Shown here piece after piece: positions 19,101-29,589 of a stretch of 64,000 nucleotides of DNA. The translations under genes were made by a program, and so were the position numbers. Source of the stretch: Flavobacterium ginsenosidimutans. Its GTDB lineage: Bacteria; Bacteroidota; Bacteroidia; Flavobacteriales; Flavobacteriaceae. The DNA is taken from the NCBI RefSeq assembly GCF_003254625.1, contig NZ_QJRJ01000078.1, forward strand, positions 124,001-188,000, written 5' to 3'. Below the pieces are notes generated by a model that was given only the letters and a program-made list of their open reading frames with translations, had not been told where the DNA came from and ran no database searches. Every line of letters starts with the position of its first letter. The stretch's first letter is position 1.

Positions 19101-20294
19101 TTAAGAAAGTGCAGCTTTAACTTGGTCAGCAGCTTCTTGGAATTGAACTGCAGATAAGATTGGCATACCAGAGTTGTCAATTAATTCTTTTGCAATTTCA
19201 GCATTTGTTCCTTGCAAACGAACGATAATTGGCACTTTAATAGCGTCACCCATGTTTTTGTAAGCATCAACAACACCTTGAGCAACACGGTCACAACGAA
19301 CAATACCTCCAAAGATGTTAATTAAGATAGCTTTTACGTTTGGATCTTTCAAGATAATTCTGAAAGCAGTTTCAACACGTTTTGCATCAGCAGTTCCTCC
19401 TACGTCAAGGAAGTTAGCAGGCTCAAAACCAGCGTATTTAATTAAATCCATAGTTGCCATAGCAAGACCAGCTCCGTTTACCATACATCCTACAGTACCG
19501 TCAAGGTCAACATAGTTAAGACCAACTTCTTTAGCTTCAACTTCAATTGGATTCTCCTCACGGATATCTCTCATTTCAGCATATTTAGCTTGTCTGTATA
19601 AAGCGTTATCGTCGATATTTACTTTAGCATCAACCGCTAAGATTTTGTTATCAGAAGTTTTTAAAACTGGGTTGATTTCAAACATAGAAGCATCAGAACC
19701 AATATAAGCATTGTAAAGTGCGTCGATGAATTTCACCATTTCTTTGAAAGCGTTTCCAGAAAGTCCTAAGTTAAAAGCAATTCTTCTAGCCTGAAAACCT
19801 TGTAAACCTACAGAAGGATCGATTTCTTCAGTAAAGATTAAGTGTGGAGTGTGCTCAGCAACTTCTTCGATATCCATTCCACCTTCAGTAGAATACATAA
19901 TCATGTTGCGTCCTGTACCTCTATTCAATAAAACAGAAACATAAAATTCAGAAGTTTCGCTTTCTCCAGGATAGTAAACATCTTCAGCTACTAATACTTT
20001 GTTAACTTTTTTACCTTCAGGCGGAGTCTGAGGAGTAATTAACTGCATTCCGATGATTTGTTCTGCTAACTCTTCAACTTGTTGTAAGTTTTTTGCCAGC
20101 TTAACTCCACCACCTTTTCCACGACCACCTGCGTGAATTTGTGCTTTAATTACATGCCATCCTGTTCCAGTTTCGGCAGTTAATTGTTTTGCAGCGGCCA
20201 CAGCTTCAACTGCATTATTAGCCACGATTCCGCGTTGTACGCGTACTCCGTAACTCGCTAAAATTTCTTTTCCTTGATATTCGTGTATGTTCAT
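19101..20294 (-). CDS. sucC: Succinate-CoA ligase, ADP-forming, beta subunit
   Basis: TCA-cycle enzyme subunit that, with the alpha subunit SucD, interconverts succinyl-CoA and succinate with substrate-level phosphorylation. The 397-residue product starts [17 protein letters not shown], the invariant family N-terminus. The ATP-grasp domain holds [16 protein letters not shown] (about 46-61) and the C-terminal CoA-ligase domain holds [11 protein letters not shown] longer frame from 20354 exists, but a TACTTTTG promoter box lies inside it, so 20294 is chosen. No sucD is adjacent, which is normal in flavobacteria. Confidence 0.96.
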   Translation of the reverse strand: MNIHEYQGKEILASYGVRVQRGIVANNAVEAVAAAKQLTAETGTGWHVIKAQIHAGGRGKGGGVKLAKNLQQVEELAEQIIGMQLITPQTPPEGKKVNKVLVAEDVYYPGESETSEFYVSVLLNRGTGRNMIMYSTEGGMDIEEVAEHTPHLIFTEEIDPSVGLQGFQARRIAFNLGLSGNAFKEMVKFIDALYNAYIGSDASMFEINPVLKTSDNKILAVDAKVNIDDNALYRQAKYAEMRDIREENPIEVEAKEVGLNYVDLDGTVGCMVNGAGLAMATMDLIKYAGFEPANFLDVGGTADAKRVETAFRIILKDPNVKAILINIFGGIVRCDRVAQGVVDAYKNMGDAIKVPIIVRLQGTNAEIAKELIDNSGMPILSAVQFQEAADQVKAALS

Positions 20295-20342
20295 AATATA
20301 GAATTTGTCTGGTTCTGAATTTATTTCAGAATAAAAGTGCGA

Positions 20343-20350
20343 CAAAAGTA
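20343..20350 (-). promoter_or_regulatory. -7 box (TACTTTTG) for sucC
   Basis: Exact TAnnTTTG match on the minus strand, 48 nt upstream of the ATG at 20294. It lies inside the longer open frame and so argues against that start. Confidence 0.6.
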
Positions 20351-20684
20351 ACAAAATACAACTGAAAAGTAAAATCTTTTTTAAATTAATAACTACTCTT
20401 TAATTGATAATTCATCTATTTAAATGGAAAGAAAAAAAATCATTAAACAATTGTATCTAAAAAGTTAACACAAAACCGCTAAAACGTTTGAGATTTAACA
20501 AAAACTTCACTGATATCAATACCTAAGCGACGATTTTTCTTAATATATTTTAATCGCAATTATGATTTTAATAATTCGCAATGCTTTAATCAAGAATATT
20601 ATCATTTAAGAACCCTTTTTCTAATATTCCAGTAAAAATGAAAGCAAATATATAATTTCACTACATTATGTTTAACGAAATCTT
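20351..20684. other. Intergenic region between divergent sucC and gltB
   Basis: About 330 bp of A/T-rich sequence holding the control regions of two central-metabolism genes. I see no small gene, no riboswitch fold and no repeat of the dispersed families here, in contrast to most other gaps of this size. Confidence 0.6.
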
Positions 20685-20692
20685 TATTTTTG
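20685..20692 (+). promoter_or_regulatory. -7 box (TATTTTTG) for gltB
   Basis: Exact TAnnTTTG box lying 17 nt before the ATG at 20710 and inside the longer frame that begins at 20668. It places the transcription start close to the preferred start codon. Confidence 0.65.
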
Positions 20693-20709
20693 TAGAAAAA
20701 ATATCAAGA

Positions 20710-23700
20710 ATGAAAGTTAAAGAACAAGGGCTTTATTTGCCTGAATTTGAACACGACAATTGTGGTGCGGGATTTATTTGTAATTTGAATGGTATTAAGT
20801 CAAATGATATTATTCACAAAGCATTAGACATCTTAATTAAATTGGAACATCGTGGTGCCGTTAGTTCTGATGGAAGAACGGGAGATGGTGCCGGAATTTT
20901 ATTCGACATCCCTCATGATTTTTTTAAGAAAGTTTGTGACTTTGAAATCCCAGAAGCGCGTGAGTATGCAGTAGGAATGGTTTTTTTACCAAAAAGCAAA
21001 AACCAGGTTTCTTTTTGTATTAATGCATTTGAGGCAACTATTAAAGACCAGAATTTAAAAGTTTTAGGTTGGAGAGATGTACCTGTTGACGTTGAAAATT
21101 TAGGGCAAATCGCCGCAGAAAAAGAACCAACAGTTAAACAAGTTTTCGTTTCTAAAAACGGACAAAATTTAACTGAACAAGAATTTAATGCAAAACTTTT
21201 TGCAGCTAGAAAAATTGCTGAACATGCCGTAAGAGGATCTAAAACCTCTGAAAGCCACATGTTTTATTTTACTAGTTTATCGACAACTACTATAATATAT
21301 AAAGGTTTATTGATGCCAGAAGACATCAGCCGTTATTATATAGATTTGAAAGATCCAGACTTGGTGACTCGTTTAGCGCTTGTACACCAACGTTTCTCTA
21401 CAAATACATTCCCATCTTGGGACTTAGCTCAACCGTTTAGATACATGTGTCATAATGGTGAGATCAATACACTTCGTGGAAACGTAAGCCGTATGCGTGC
21501 TCGTGAAGAGCTTATGCAGAGCAAAGTTTTTGGCGATGATATCAAAAAATTATTCCCAATTATCTTAGAAGGAAAATCAGATTCTGCTTCTATGGATATG
21601 GTGGTTGAACTTTTATTAATGACTGGTCGTTCTCTTCCAGAGGCAATGATGATGGTTGTTCCTGAAGCTTGGGAAAAACACCAAACAATGTCTCCAGAAA
21701 AAAGAGCTTTCTATGAGTACAACGCTTGTATCATGGAACCTTGGGATGGTCCAGCTTCTATTCCGTTTACAGATGGTAACGTAATTGGAGCTTTACTAGA
21801 CAGAAATGGTTTGCGTCCATCTCGTTATACTTTAACTCATAGCGGATTCGTAATTATGTCATCTGAAATTGGTGTATTAGACATCGATCCAGAAGATGTA
21901 ATTCAGCACGGACGTTTAGAGCCAGGAAAAATGTTCTTGGTTGACATGAACGAAGGCCGTATCATCGAAGACGAAGAAGTTAAGAAAGCGATAGTTACAA
22001 AACGTCCGTATCAAGAATGGATTGATGCTAACTTATTGCCATTATCTAAAGTTCCGTACACAAACAACCCTACTCCTGTTGAAAAATTAGATTTCGTAAC
22101 AAGACAAAAATTATTTGGCTATACAATTGAAGATTTAAAAACGATCATCAACCCAATGGGTAGTGACGGAGCTGAAGCAATCAGTTCTATGGGTAACGAT
22201 ACACCTTTGGCAGTTCTTTCAGATCAGCCACAGTTGTTGTACAATTACTTCAAACAATTATTTGCTCAGGTTACCAACCCGCCGTTAGATGGTATTCGTG
22301 AAGAAATTATTACCGACATCAGTTTAGCAATTGGTGGAGATTTCAATATTTTCGAAATTGAATCGAAACAATGTAAAAAATTGAAAATCCAAAATCCAGT
22401 TATTTCTAACGAGGATTTGGATAAAATCAGAAATATCGATCACGCAGATTTCAAATCGGCAACTATTTCTACTTTATATAAAATAGAAAAAGGAGTTAAC
22501 GGTTTAGAGCGCGCTCTTGAAAAATGTGTTCAGGCTACTTTTAAAGCAGTTGAAGAAGGATGCAACATCATCATCTTGTCTGATAGAGGTGTAAGCGAAG
22601 AATTTGCTCCAATTCCAATGTTATTGGCTTGTTCTTACATTCACCACTCTTTGAACATTTTACAGGTTCGTTCTAAATTTGGAATCATCATTGAATCTGC
22701 AGAACCAAGAGAACCTCATCATTTTGCTTTATTGTTCGGATACGGTGCAAGTGCAATCAATCCTTACATGGTAAACGAAATCATTCACGATCAAGTTGAA
22801 AAAGGTTTCATTACAAAAGTAAAAGCAGATTACGCAGTTGTAAACTACAACAAAGCGATCGCAAAAGGAATCGTGAAAATCATGAACAAAATTGGTATCT
22901 CTACTTTACATTCATACAGAGCTGCTCAAATTTTCGAGATTTTAGGTTTAAACAAAACATTTACATCTAAATACTTCCCTTACACGCCGTCAAGAATTGA
23001 AGGTATTGGTTTAATGGAAGTTGAAAAAGAAGTTAAAAAACGTTTCCAAAAAGCTTTCCCAAATTCAAAAGTAGCAAGTTTGCTTTCTCTTGAAATTGGA
23101 GGTATTTACAGATGGAGACGTGGTGGTGAAAAACACATGTTTAACCCAACCACTATTTCTAAATTACAACAAGCGGTTCGTTTAAACAGCCCAGAAAGTT
23201 ATAAAGAATACTCAAATGCCGTTAACGAGCAAAGCTCAAACTTAATGACTATTAGAGGTTTATTTGAATTCAACAACCTAGATCCAATTTCTATTGACGA
23301 AGTAGAACCTTGGACAGAAATTGTAAAGAAATTCAAAACGGGTGCAATGTCTTACGGATCTATCTCTAGAGAAGCACACGAGAATTTAGCGATTGCAATG
23401 AATAGAATTGGCGGAAAAAGTAATTCCGGAGAAGGTGGAGAAGATCCAAAACGTTTCCAGAAAGAAATTAACGGAGATTCTAGAAACAGTGCAATCAAAC
23501 AAGTTGCTTCGGGACGTTTTGGTGTTTCGATCAACTATTTGACAAACGCTAAAGAAATCCAAATCAAAATGGCTCAGGGAGCAAAACCTGGTGAAGGTGG
23601 ACAGTTACCTGGAGAAAAAGTAGTGCCTTGGATTGCTGAAACTAGAAACTCTACACCTTATGTAGGTTTGATTTCGCCTCCTCCTCACCACGATATTTAC

Positions 23701-25227
23701 TCAATTGAGGATTTATCTCAGTTGATTTACGATTTGAAAAACGCAAACCGTGAAGCTCGTATTAACGTAAAATTAGTTTCTGAAGTTGGAGTTGGAACCA
23801 TCGCTGCCGGTGTTGCCAAAGCAAAAGCTGACGTTATCTTAATTTCTGGTTATGACGGAGGAACTGGTGCTGCACCGTTAACATCTTTACAGCACACAGG
23901 TATTCCATGGGAACTTGGTTTAGCCGAAGCACAGCAGACTTTAATCTTAAACGATTTAAGAAGCCGTGTAGTTTTAGAGTGCGACGGACAGTTGAAAACA
24001 GGTCGTGACGTTGCTATTGCAGCTTTATTAGGAGCTGAAGAATTCGGTTTCGCAACTGCGCCGCTTGTAGCTTCTGGATGTATCATGATGAGAGCTTGTC
24101 ACTTAAATACTTGTCCAGTTGGTATTGCAACTCAGGATCCAGAATTGAGAAAGAATTTCAAAGGAACTCCAGAGCACGTAATCAACTTCATGTATTTTAT
24201 TGCTGAAGAGTTAAGAGAAATCATGGCTCAATTAGGTTTCAGAACTTTAAAAGAAATGGTAGGTCAGTCACAAAAATTAAATGTGAACAAAGCCATCAAA
24301 CATTATAAAGCAAATGGTTTAGACTTGTCATCAATTCTATACAAACCGGAAAAAGCGAAAACAGAGCCAAATCATAATACAACTACTCAAGATCACCAAC
24401 TTGAAAATGTATTGGATTTTGACATCATCAAAGAAGCGATTCCGTCTATTTATAGAAAAGAGAAAACAAGAGTAACCTTTAAAATTAAAAATACAGACCG
24501 TTCTGTAGGTGCAATTTTGAGTAATGAAATCTCAAAAATCTACGGCGCACAAGGATTACCTGATGACACTATTTTAGTTGATTTTGAAGGTTCTGCCGGA
24601 CAAAGTTTTGGTGCTTTTGCAACAAACGGATTGTCATTTAAAATTCACGGAAACTGTAATGATTATTTAGGAAAAGGTCTTTCTGGAGGAAAATTAATTG
24701 TAAAAGTACCTCCTACAGCGACTTTCAAACCTGAAGATAATATCATTATTGGAAACGTTGCCCTTTACGGAGCTATTACCGGAGAGGCTTATATTAATGG
24801 AATGGCCGGAGAGCGTTTCTGTGTGAGAAATTCTGGAGCAACAGCAGTTGTTGAAGGAATTGGAGATCATGGTTGCGAGTACATGACCGGTGGTACAGTA
24901 GTAGTTTTAGGAAAAACAGGAAGAAACTTCGCAGCTGGTATGAGCGGTGGTGTAGCTTATGTTTACGATCCGAACAAGAAATTCGACGCAACGGTTTGCA
25001 ACATGGAAATGGTTGCATTCGATCCGTTGGAAGAAGAAGACGTTACTAAACTAAGAAAACTGATCAAAAATCATTCATTGTACACCAGCAGTCCATTAGC
25101 AAAAGGAATTTTAGCAGACTGGGAAAACCAACAACAGCACTTCGTAAAAGTAATGCCAACTGATTACAAGAAAGCATTACAAAGAATTGCAGAAGAGAAA
25201 AAAATAGAAGAATTAATAGCGGGATAA
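20710..25227 (+). CDS. gltB: Glutamate synthase, large (alpha) subunit
   Basis: Makes glutamate from glutamine and 2-oxoglutarate with the small subunit GltD. The 1505-residue product has an N-terminal glutamine amidotransferase domain with nucleophile Cys18 in EHDNCGAGF after a short propeptide, a central domain, the FMN-binding synthase domain (about 830-1200; [23 protein letters not shown]), the 3Fe-4S cysteines [15 protein letters not shown] (about 1123-1137), and a C-terminal beta-helix GXGXG domain. The ATG at 20710 is preferred over 20668 because a promoter box lies between. gltD follows after a 150-bp repeat-bearing gap. Confidence 0.97.
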   Translation: MKVKEQGLYLPEFEHDNCGAGFICNLNGIKSNDIIHKALDILIKLEHRGAVSSDGRTGDGAGILFDIPHDFFKKVCDFEIPEAREYAVGMVFLPKSKNQVSFCINAFEATIKDQNLKVLGWRDVPVDVENLGQIAAEKEPTVKQVFVSKNGQNLTEQEFNAKLFAARKIAEHAVRGSKTSESHMFYFTSLSTTTIIYKGLLMPEDISRYYIDLKDPDLVTRLALVHQRFSTNTFPSWDLAQPFRYMCHNGEINTLRGNVSRMRAREELMQSKVFGDDIKKLFPIILEGKSDSASMDMVVELLLMTGRSLPEAMMMVVPEAWEKHQTMSPEKRAFYEYNACIMEPWDGPASIPFTDGNVIGALLDRNGLRPSRYTLTHSGFVIMSSEIGVLDIDPEDVIQHGRLEPGKMFLVDMNEGRIIEDEEVKKAIVTKRPYQEWIDANLLPLSKVPYTNNPTPVEKLDFVTRQKLFGYTIEDLKTIINPMGSDGAEAISSMGNDTPLAVLSDQPQLLYNYFKQLFAQVTNPPLDGIREEIITDISLAIGGDFNIFEIESKQCKKLKIQNPVISNEDLDKIRNIDHADFKSATISTLYKIEKGVNGLERALEKCVQATFKAVEEGCNIIILSDRGVSEEFAPIPMLLACSYIHHSLNILQVRSKFGIIIESAEPREPHHFALLFGYGASAINPYMVNEIIHDQVEKGFITKVKADYAVVNYNKAIAKGIVKIMNKIGISTLHSYRAAQIFEILGLNKTFTSKYFPYTPSRIEGIGLMEVEKEVKKRFQKAFPNSKVASLLSLEIGGIYRWRRGGEKHMFNPTTISKLQQAVRLNSPESYKEYSNAVNEQSSNLMTIRGLFEFNNLDPISIDEVEPWTEIVKKFKTGAMSYGSISREAHENLAIAMNRIGGKSNSGEGGEDPKRFQKEINGDSRNSAIKQVASGRFGVSINYLTNAKEIQIKMAQGAKPGEGGQLPGEKVVPWIAETRNSTPYVGLISPPPHHDIYSIEDLSQLIYDLKNANREARINVKLVSEVGVGTIAAGVAKAKADVILISGYDGGTGAAPLTSLQHTGIPWELGLAEAQQTLILNDLRSRVVLECDGQLKTGRDVAIAALLGAEEFGFATAPLVASGCIMMRACHLNTCPVGIATQDPELRKNFKGTPEHVINFMYFIAEELREIMAQLGFRTLKEMVGQSQKLNVNKAIKHYKANGLDLSSILYKPEKAKTEPNHNTTTQDHQLENVLDFDIIKEAIPSIYRKEKTRVTFKIKNTDRSVGAILSNEISKIYGAQGLPDDTILVDFEGSAGQSFGAFATNGLSFKIHGNCNDYLGKGLSGGKLIVKVPPTATFKPEDNIIIGNVALYGAITGEAYINGMAGERFCVRNSGATAVVEGIGDHGCEYMTGGTVVVLGKTGRNFAAGMSGGVAYVYDPNKKFDATVCNMEMVAFDPLEEEDVTKLRKLIKNHSLYTSSPLAKGILADWENQQQHFVKVMPTDYKKALQRIAEEKKIEELIAG

Positions 25228-25377
25228 AAATCAATTTCAAAAAATAAAATTCCAAATTCCAATGTCAATATCAATGACAATGTCGTCCTGAACGAAGTCG
25301 AAGGATTGGAATTTGGACTCGAGCGATAGCGAACAGGCGAAGCAATTTAAAGAAATTGGAATTTAATTTAAAAAGTC
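25228..25377. repeat. Repeat block between gltB and gltD
   Basis: Contains AAATTCCAAATTCCAAT and two later copies of ATTGGAATTT as inverted partners. TGTCGTCCTGAACGAAGTCG (25281 onward) belongs to the same family as 28966-28990 and the copy inside pabB. At 25316-25345 is copy 1 of a 30-bp unit starting GACTCGAGCGATAGCGAACA. The block interrupts an otherwise tight gene pair without a terminator-like T run, so gltBD may still be one transcript. Confidence 0.78.
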
Positions 25378-26832
25378 ATGGGTAAAATAGGCGGATTTAA
25401 AGAATATAACAGAGCCGATGAAAGTAATTTAGCAGTAGCAGAACGTGTTTCGAACTACAACGAATTTACTATTCCGGTACCGAAAGATAAAATAAAAGAA
25501 CAAGGATCAAGATGTATGGACTGTGGAATTCCTTTTTGCCACAGTGGTTGTCCGTTAGGAAATTTAATTCCGGACTTCAACGACATGGTACATCAGGAAG
25601 AATGGCAAGGTGCTTTGGAGATTTTACAATCTACAAACAACTTCCCAGAATTTACAGGACGTTTATGCCCTGCTCCATGTGAGAAATCATGTGTATTAGG
25701 AATCATCAAAGATCCAGTTTCTATCGAAAACATCGAGAAAAGCATCATTGAAAGAGGTTTCGCTGAAGGATGGATCAAACCTCAGCCACCAAAAACAAGA
25801 ACAGGAAAAACAGTTGCCGTTATCGGTTCTGGACCTGCGGGATTGGCTGCTGCTCAACAATTAAACAGAGCGGGTCACACCGTTACTGTTTTTGAAAGAG
25901 ACAACGCAATTGGAGGTTTATTACGTTACGGAATTCCAAATTTCAAATTAGAAAAAGGAATTATCGATCGTCGTGTAGTGGTTCTTGAAGCAGAAGGAAT
26001 CACTTTCAAAACAAATGTAAATGTTGGAGTTAACTTCAGCGTTGAAGAATTAAACGCATTCGATTCTATCGTTTTATGCGGAGGAGCAACTGAAAGAAGA
26101 AGCTTGCCAACTAAAGGAATCGAAAGCAAAGGCGTTGTACAGGCAATGGATTTCTTGACACAACAAACTAAAGTTTTATTTGGAGAATCAATTCCAGATC
26201 AGATTAAAGCAACTGGTAAAAATGTAATCGTTATCGGTGGTGGAGATACAGGTTCTGACTGTATTGGAACTTCAAACAGACACGGAGCAAAATCGGTAAC
26301 TAACTTTGAGATTTTACCAAAACCTCCAGTTGGAAGAAGCGAGTCAACTCCTTGGCCTTTCTGGCCGTTGCAACTTAAAACATCTTCTTCTCACGAAGAA
26401 GGTTGCGACAGAAACTGGCTGATCAATACTAAAGAATTTATTTCTAACGATAAAGGCGAATTAACTGGACTTAAAACTGTTGAAGTAGCTTGGAAAATGA
26501 CTCCAGGCCAACGTCCTGAATTAATCGAAAAAGAAGGTTCTGAGAAAATCTGGCCTTGCGATTTGGCTTTATTAGCTCTTGGATTTACAGGCCCAGAGAA
26601 AACATTAAGCGAGCAATTAGGAATCGAAACTGATTTTAGAAGCAATTACAAAGCGCATAACTATCAGACAAACGTTCCTCACATTTTCACTGCTGGTGAT
26701 ATGAGAAGAGGACAATCATTAATCGTGTGGGCTATTTCAGAAGGTCGCGAAGCAGCAAGAGAAGTAGATTTATTCCTTATGGGATCTACAAACTTGCCTA
26801 CTAAAGGAAAAGGAGATTTACCGAGTTTATAA
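25378..26832 (+). CDS. gltD: Glutamate synthase, small (beta) subunit
   Basis: NADPH-oxidising partner of GltB that passes electrons through two 4Fe-4S clusters. The 484-residue protein shows the cluster cysteines C46/C49/C54/C58 (CMDCGIPFCHSGCPLGN) and C96/C100/C105, the FAD-binding GSGPAG (150-155), and the NADPH-binding GGGDTGSDC further on. A C-terminal FAD motif IFTAGDMRRGQSLIVWAI completes the fold. Its length is usual for the family. Confidence 0.97.
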   Translation: MGKIGGFKEYNRADESNLAVAERVSNYNEFTIPVPKDKIKEQGSRCMDCGIPFCHSGCPLGNLIPDFNDMVHQEEWQGALEILQSTNNFPEFTGRLCPAPCEKSCVLGIIKDPVSIENIEKSIIERGFAEGWIKPQPPKTRTGKTVAVIGSGPAGLAAAQQLNRAGHTVTVFERDNAIGGLLRYGIPNFKLEKGIIDRRVVVLEAEGITFKTNVNVGVNFSVEELNAFDSIVLCGGATERRSLPTKGIESKGVVQAMDFLTQQTKVLFGESIPDQIKATGKNVIVIGGGDTGSDCIGTSNRHGAKSVTNFEILPKPPVGRSESTPWPFWPLQLKTSSSHEEGCDRNWLINTKEFISNDKGELTGLKTVEVAWKMTPGQRPELIEKEGSEKIWPCDLALLALGFTGPEKTLSEQLGIETDFRSNYKAHNYQTNVPHIFTAGDMRRGQSLIVWAISEGREAAREVDLFLMGSTNLPTKGKGDLPSL

Positions 26833-26836
26833 ATCT

Positions 26837-27505
26837 AAGGTTCTGAGATACTAAGATACTAAGATGCTAAGGTTCTAAGTTTTTTTCCTTGCATTTTATT
26901 AATCTTTTCCGATAAACAACATAACTACTAACAAACCCTTGAATTTAAATTCAGGGGTTTTGTTTTTTATTTGCCACAGATTAACACAGATTTAAATGAT
27001 TTTTTGTTTGCCACTAATTACACGGATTTCCACGAATTTCTTTTTTTTCTGGGCGATTTCTATTTCAAACATAGCCCGTGGTTTCAACCACGTGGACGCA
27101 ATATATAATTACGCCCAATCCGTAAGTTTCCCGTGGTTGAAACCACGGGCTATGTTTTAGCATTTTGCGAAAAATGGAAAATAAAATTTGTGACTCGAGC
27201 GATAGCGAACAGACGAAGTAAATTCGTGGCAAAAAATTAAGTAATTTGAAGCATCACAATTGGCTTCTTTTAAACATAGTTCCCGCTTTCGGCTATATCT
27301 CTACGTTTCACTACGAGGATACCGCCTCTATCGGGGCTAAACTCAAACATTTGGCTTCTTATAAAAATTAGGATAAAAAAGAAATCCATTTAATCCATAT
27401 AATCTGTGGCAAAAATTCTCAGCAGCATTTATAAATTAGTGTAATTTGTGAAATTCGTGGCGAAAAAAACTTAGTATCTTAGCAACTCAGAACCTTAGCA
27501 TCTTA
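26837..27505. repeat. Nested inverted-repeat region between gltD and lysA
   Basis: A gene-free stretch of about 800 bp. From outside inwards: GGTTCTGAGATACTAAGATA (26838) against CTTAGTATCTTAGCAACTCA (27469); TTTGCCACAGATTAACACAG (about 26970) against TATAATCTGTGGCAA (about 27397); GCCACTAATTACACGGAT (about 27011) against AATTAGTGTAATTTGTG (about 27434); and a perfect 26-bp palindrome with AGCCCGTGGTTTCAACCACG at 27067-27092 / 27132-27157. It also holds copy 2 of the 30-bp unit (27192-27221) and copy 2 of the variable-hairpin element (27281-27339). Confidence 0.85.
26933..26968 (+). terminator. Terminator downstream of gltD
   Basis: AAACCCTTGAATTT / AAATTCAGGGGTTT inverted repeat with G-U pairs, followed by TTGTTTTTT. 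It lies about 100 nt after the gltD stop within the repeat region. Confidence 0.75.
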
Positions 27506-27590
27506 CAAAAAGGTTACAAAATTCCAAAAACAGCAACTTTTTGTTTAAAAACAAACAATTTGTTATAATTTGTTATTTTTCTACAATTTA

Positions 27591-27621
27591 TTTGCTGATA
27601 CACAAAAGAGTAATAACTTTG
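27591..27621 (+). promoter_or_regulatory. lysA promoter, TTTG-N19-TAACTTTG
   Basis: Both elements of the flavobacterial housekeeping promoter are present: TTTG at 27591-27594 and TAACTTTG at 27614-27621, separated by 19 nt. The ATG at 27639 follows 17 nt later. The longer frame from 27570 contains the whole promoter and is rejected. Confidence 0.82.
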
Positions 27622-27638
27622 CTCAAAATGATTTAAAA

Positions 27639-28862
27639 ATGCAAGCAAAAGATTTACTGCAGTTAGCAGACCAATTTGGAAGTCCATTGTATGTTTACGA
27701 TGCCGAAAAAATCCAATCTCAGTACAACAGATTAACTAAAGCTTTCTCTAAGGTAGAAAACTTAAGAGTTAATTACGCCATGAAGGCATTGTCAAACGTT
27801 GCGATTCTTCAGTTATTAAAGAACATGGGGTCTGGTTTAGATACTGTATCAATTCAGGAAGTTCAGTTAGGACTTCATGCTGGCTATGATCCTGACAAAA
27901 TTTTCTTTACACCAAACGGAGTTTCTCTAGAAGAAATCGAAGAAGTTGCCGCAATGGGTGTACAAATCAATATCGACAATTTATCTATTTTAGAGCAATT
28001 CGGAACAAAACATCCACATATTCCAGTATGTATTCGTATCAATCCACACGTAATGGCGGGCGGAAATGCTAATATTTCGGTAGGACATATCGATAGTAAA
28101 TTCGGAATTTCTGTTCACCAGATTCCGCATATCTTGCGAATTGTTGAAAATACAAAAATGAGTATTGTGGGAATTCACATGCACACAGGGTCAGATATTT
28201 TAGATATCGAAGTGTTCTTGTATGCTGCTGAAATCTTGTTTGATACCGCAAAACATTTCAAAGATTTACAATTCTTAGATTTCGGAAGCGGATTCAAAGT
28301 TCCTTACAAAAAAGACGATATCGAAACAGATATTGAAGAATTAGGTAAAAAATTATCAAAAAGATTCAATGCTTTCTGTACTGAATATGGAAGAGATTTA
28401 ACGTTGATTTTCGAACCAGGAAAATTCTTGGTTAGCGAAGCAGGTCATTTCTTAGTAAAAGTAAATGTTGTAAAACAAACAACATCAACAGTTTTCGCTG
28501 GAGTTGACAGTGGTTTCAACCACTTAATTCGCCCGATGTTGTACGGATCTTCACACCATATCGAAAACATCTCAAACCCAAAAGGAAAAGAGCGTTTTTA
28601 CTCAGTTGTAGGATACATTTGTGAAACAGATACTTTTGCCAACAACCGCAGAATTCCAGAAATCACAGAAGGTGATATTTTATCTTTCAGAAATGCTGGA
28701 GCATATTGTTTCTCAATGTCTTCGAACTACAACTCAAGATACAAACCAGCCGAAGTTCTTTGGAAAGACGGAAAAGGAATCTTGATTCGTGCACACGAAA
28801 GTTTCGAAGATTTACTTAAAAATCAAATTCCGTTGCCAGAAGAAATTGCTGCAACAGTTTAA
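27639..28862 (+). CDS. lysA: Diaminopimelate decarboxylase
   Basis: Last enzyme of lysine synthesis, a PLP-dependent decarboxylase of fold type III. The 407-residue protein shows the Schiff-base Lys49 in NYAMKALSN, HMHTGSD (substrate/PLP phosphate region), the EPGKFLVSEAG motif and the C-terminal Cys/Tyr block YICETDTFANNR and NAGAYCFSMSSNYNSR. The start is fixed by a full promoter directly upstream. No dap genes are adjacent; a terminator follows. Confidence 0.95.
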   Translation: MQAKDLLQLADQFGSPLYVYDAEKIQSQYNRLTKAFSKVENLRVNYAMKALSNVAILQLLKNMGSGLDTVSIQEVQLGLHAGYDPDKIFFTPNGVSLEEIEEVAAMGVQINIDNLSILEQFGTKHPHIPVCIRINPHVMAGGNANISVGHIDSKFGISVHQIPHILRIVENTKMSIVGIHMHTGSDILDIEVFLYAAEILFDTAKHFKDLQFLDFGSGFKVPYKKDDIETDIEELGKKLSKRFNAFCTEYGRDLTLIFEPGKFLVSEAGHFLVKVNVVKQTTSTVFAGVDSGFNHLIRPMLYGSSHHIENISNPKGKERFYSVVGYICETDTFANNRRIPEITEGDILSFRNAGAYCFSMSSNYNSRYKPAEVLWKDGKGILIRAHESFEDLLKNQIPLPEEIAATV

Positions 28863-28889
28863 AAATAAAAAAAAAGAGAATATCTATTT

Positions 28890-28923
28890 AATCCCGTTTC
28901 TTAATTGAGGCGGGATTTTTTTA
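28890..28923 (+). terminator. Terminator of lysA
   Basis: AATCCCG / CGGGATT stem with a 14-nt loop and a run of T, 28 nt after the stop. The 31654-31690 terminator uses the same stem word. Confidence 0.88.
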
Positions 28924-28965
28924 TTGTAGATTTTAGAATTCAGATTTTAGATTATTTACATACTA

Positions 28966-29049
28966 TTTGTCAGGCTGAGCGAAGTCGAAGCTATCCATCA
29001 TTTTTGTCATTTCGACGAAGGAGAAATCTTCGCAAGTAACTCCACAAAG
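28966..29049. repeat. Dispersed repeat pair left of the GIY-YIG gene
   Basis: Contains a 25-nt repeat (28966-28990, with CTGAGCGAAGTCGAAG) and then 29004-29049, which reads TTGTCATTTCGACGAAGGAG onward. The second part is the inverted counterpart of the repeats at 29435-29497 and 30120-30180, so the nuclease gene sits between inverted copies. Confidence 0.8.
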
Positions 29050-29117
29050 CATACTAAATCCTTATTAAAAAAAGAAAGAAAAATCTTAATTATTTTTTTA
29101 TCTTAGCCGAAAAAAAA

Positions 29118-29432
29118 ATGCATCAACAAGAAGGCTATCACACCTATTACATATACATCCTTACAAATAAATACAAAACTGTTTTCTACACAGGAGTTAC
29201 GAATAATTTAAGAATCCGTTTGAGCCAGCACAAAGAAAACAATACAACTGGAAACAAAAGCTTTACGTCAAAATATAATGCTACATATTTACTATATTAC
29301 GAAAAATTCACTTGGATTCAAGAAGCCATTACTCGGGAAAAAGAAATAAAAGACTGGCGCAGAGAAAAGAAAATCGAATTAATGAAAACTATTAATCCTG
29401 ATTTGGATTTTCTTAATTATTTATTTGAATAA
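29118..29432 (+). CDS. Small GIY-YIG nuclease family protein
   Basis: A 104-residue stand-alone GIY-YIG domain. It shows the first strand motif YYIYILTN (10-17), the second YTGVTNNL (24-31), the basic residues R32/R34, H38 in SQHK and the EKEIKDWRREKK helix (about 74-85) containing the metal-binding Glu. The family ranges from homing endonucleases to small UvrC-like proteins of unproven activity. The gene is flanked by inverted copies of a dispersed repeat, so a role with that repeat is worth considering. No clear promoter box was found. Confidence 0.88.
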   Translation: MHQQEGYHTYYIYILTNKYKTVFYTGVTNNLRIRLSQHKENNTTGNKSFTSKYNATYLLYYEKFTWIQEAITREKEIKDWRREKKIELMKTINPDLDFLNYLFE

Positions 29433-29434
29433 TG

Positions 29435-29497
29435 TTTCCAATCTTTGTAGAGTTACTTGCGAAGATTTCTCCTTCGTCGAAATGACAAGATTGGAAA
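29435..29497. repeat. 62-bp element with 11-bp terminal inverted repeats, copy B
   Basis: Ends are TTTCCAATCTT (29435-29445) and AAGATTGGAAA (29487-29497), an exact inverted pair. The interior includes GTAGAGTTACTTGCGAAGAT and CCTTCGTCGAAATGACAAG. It begins 3 nt after the GIY-YIG stop codon. Copy C lies at 30120-30180. Confidence 0.85.
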
Positions 29498-29589
29498 TAA
29501 TTAAAACTTTTATGACTACTAAAAAACACTTATTTTTCAAGAAATATTATATTTGAAATAAAGAAGTAAATCGCAATTATTTGTAAAAT

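Noticed and set aside
29118..29432. GIY-YIG gene considered as a homing endonuclease in an intron or intein
   Set aside because: The gene is free-standing between intact genes, with no interrupted host gene or self-splicing structure visible.
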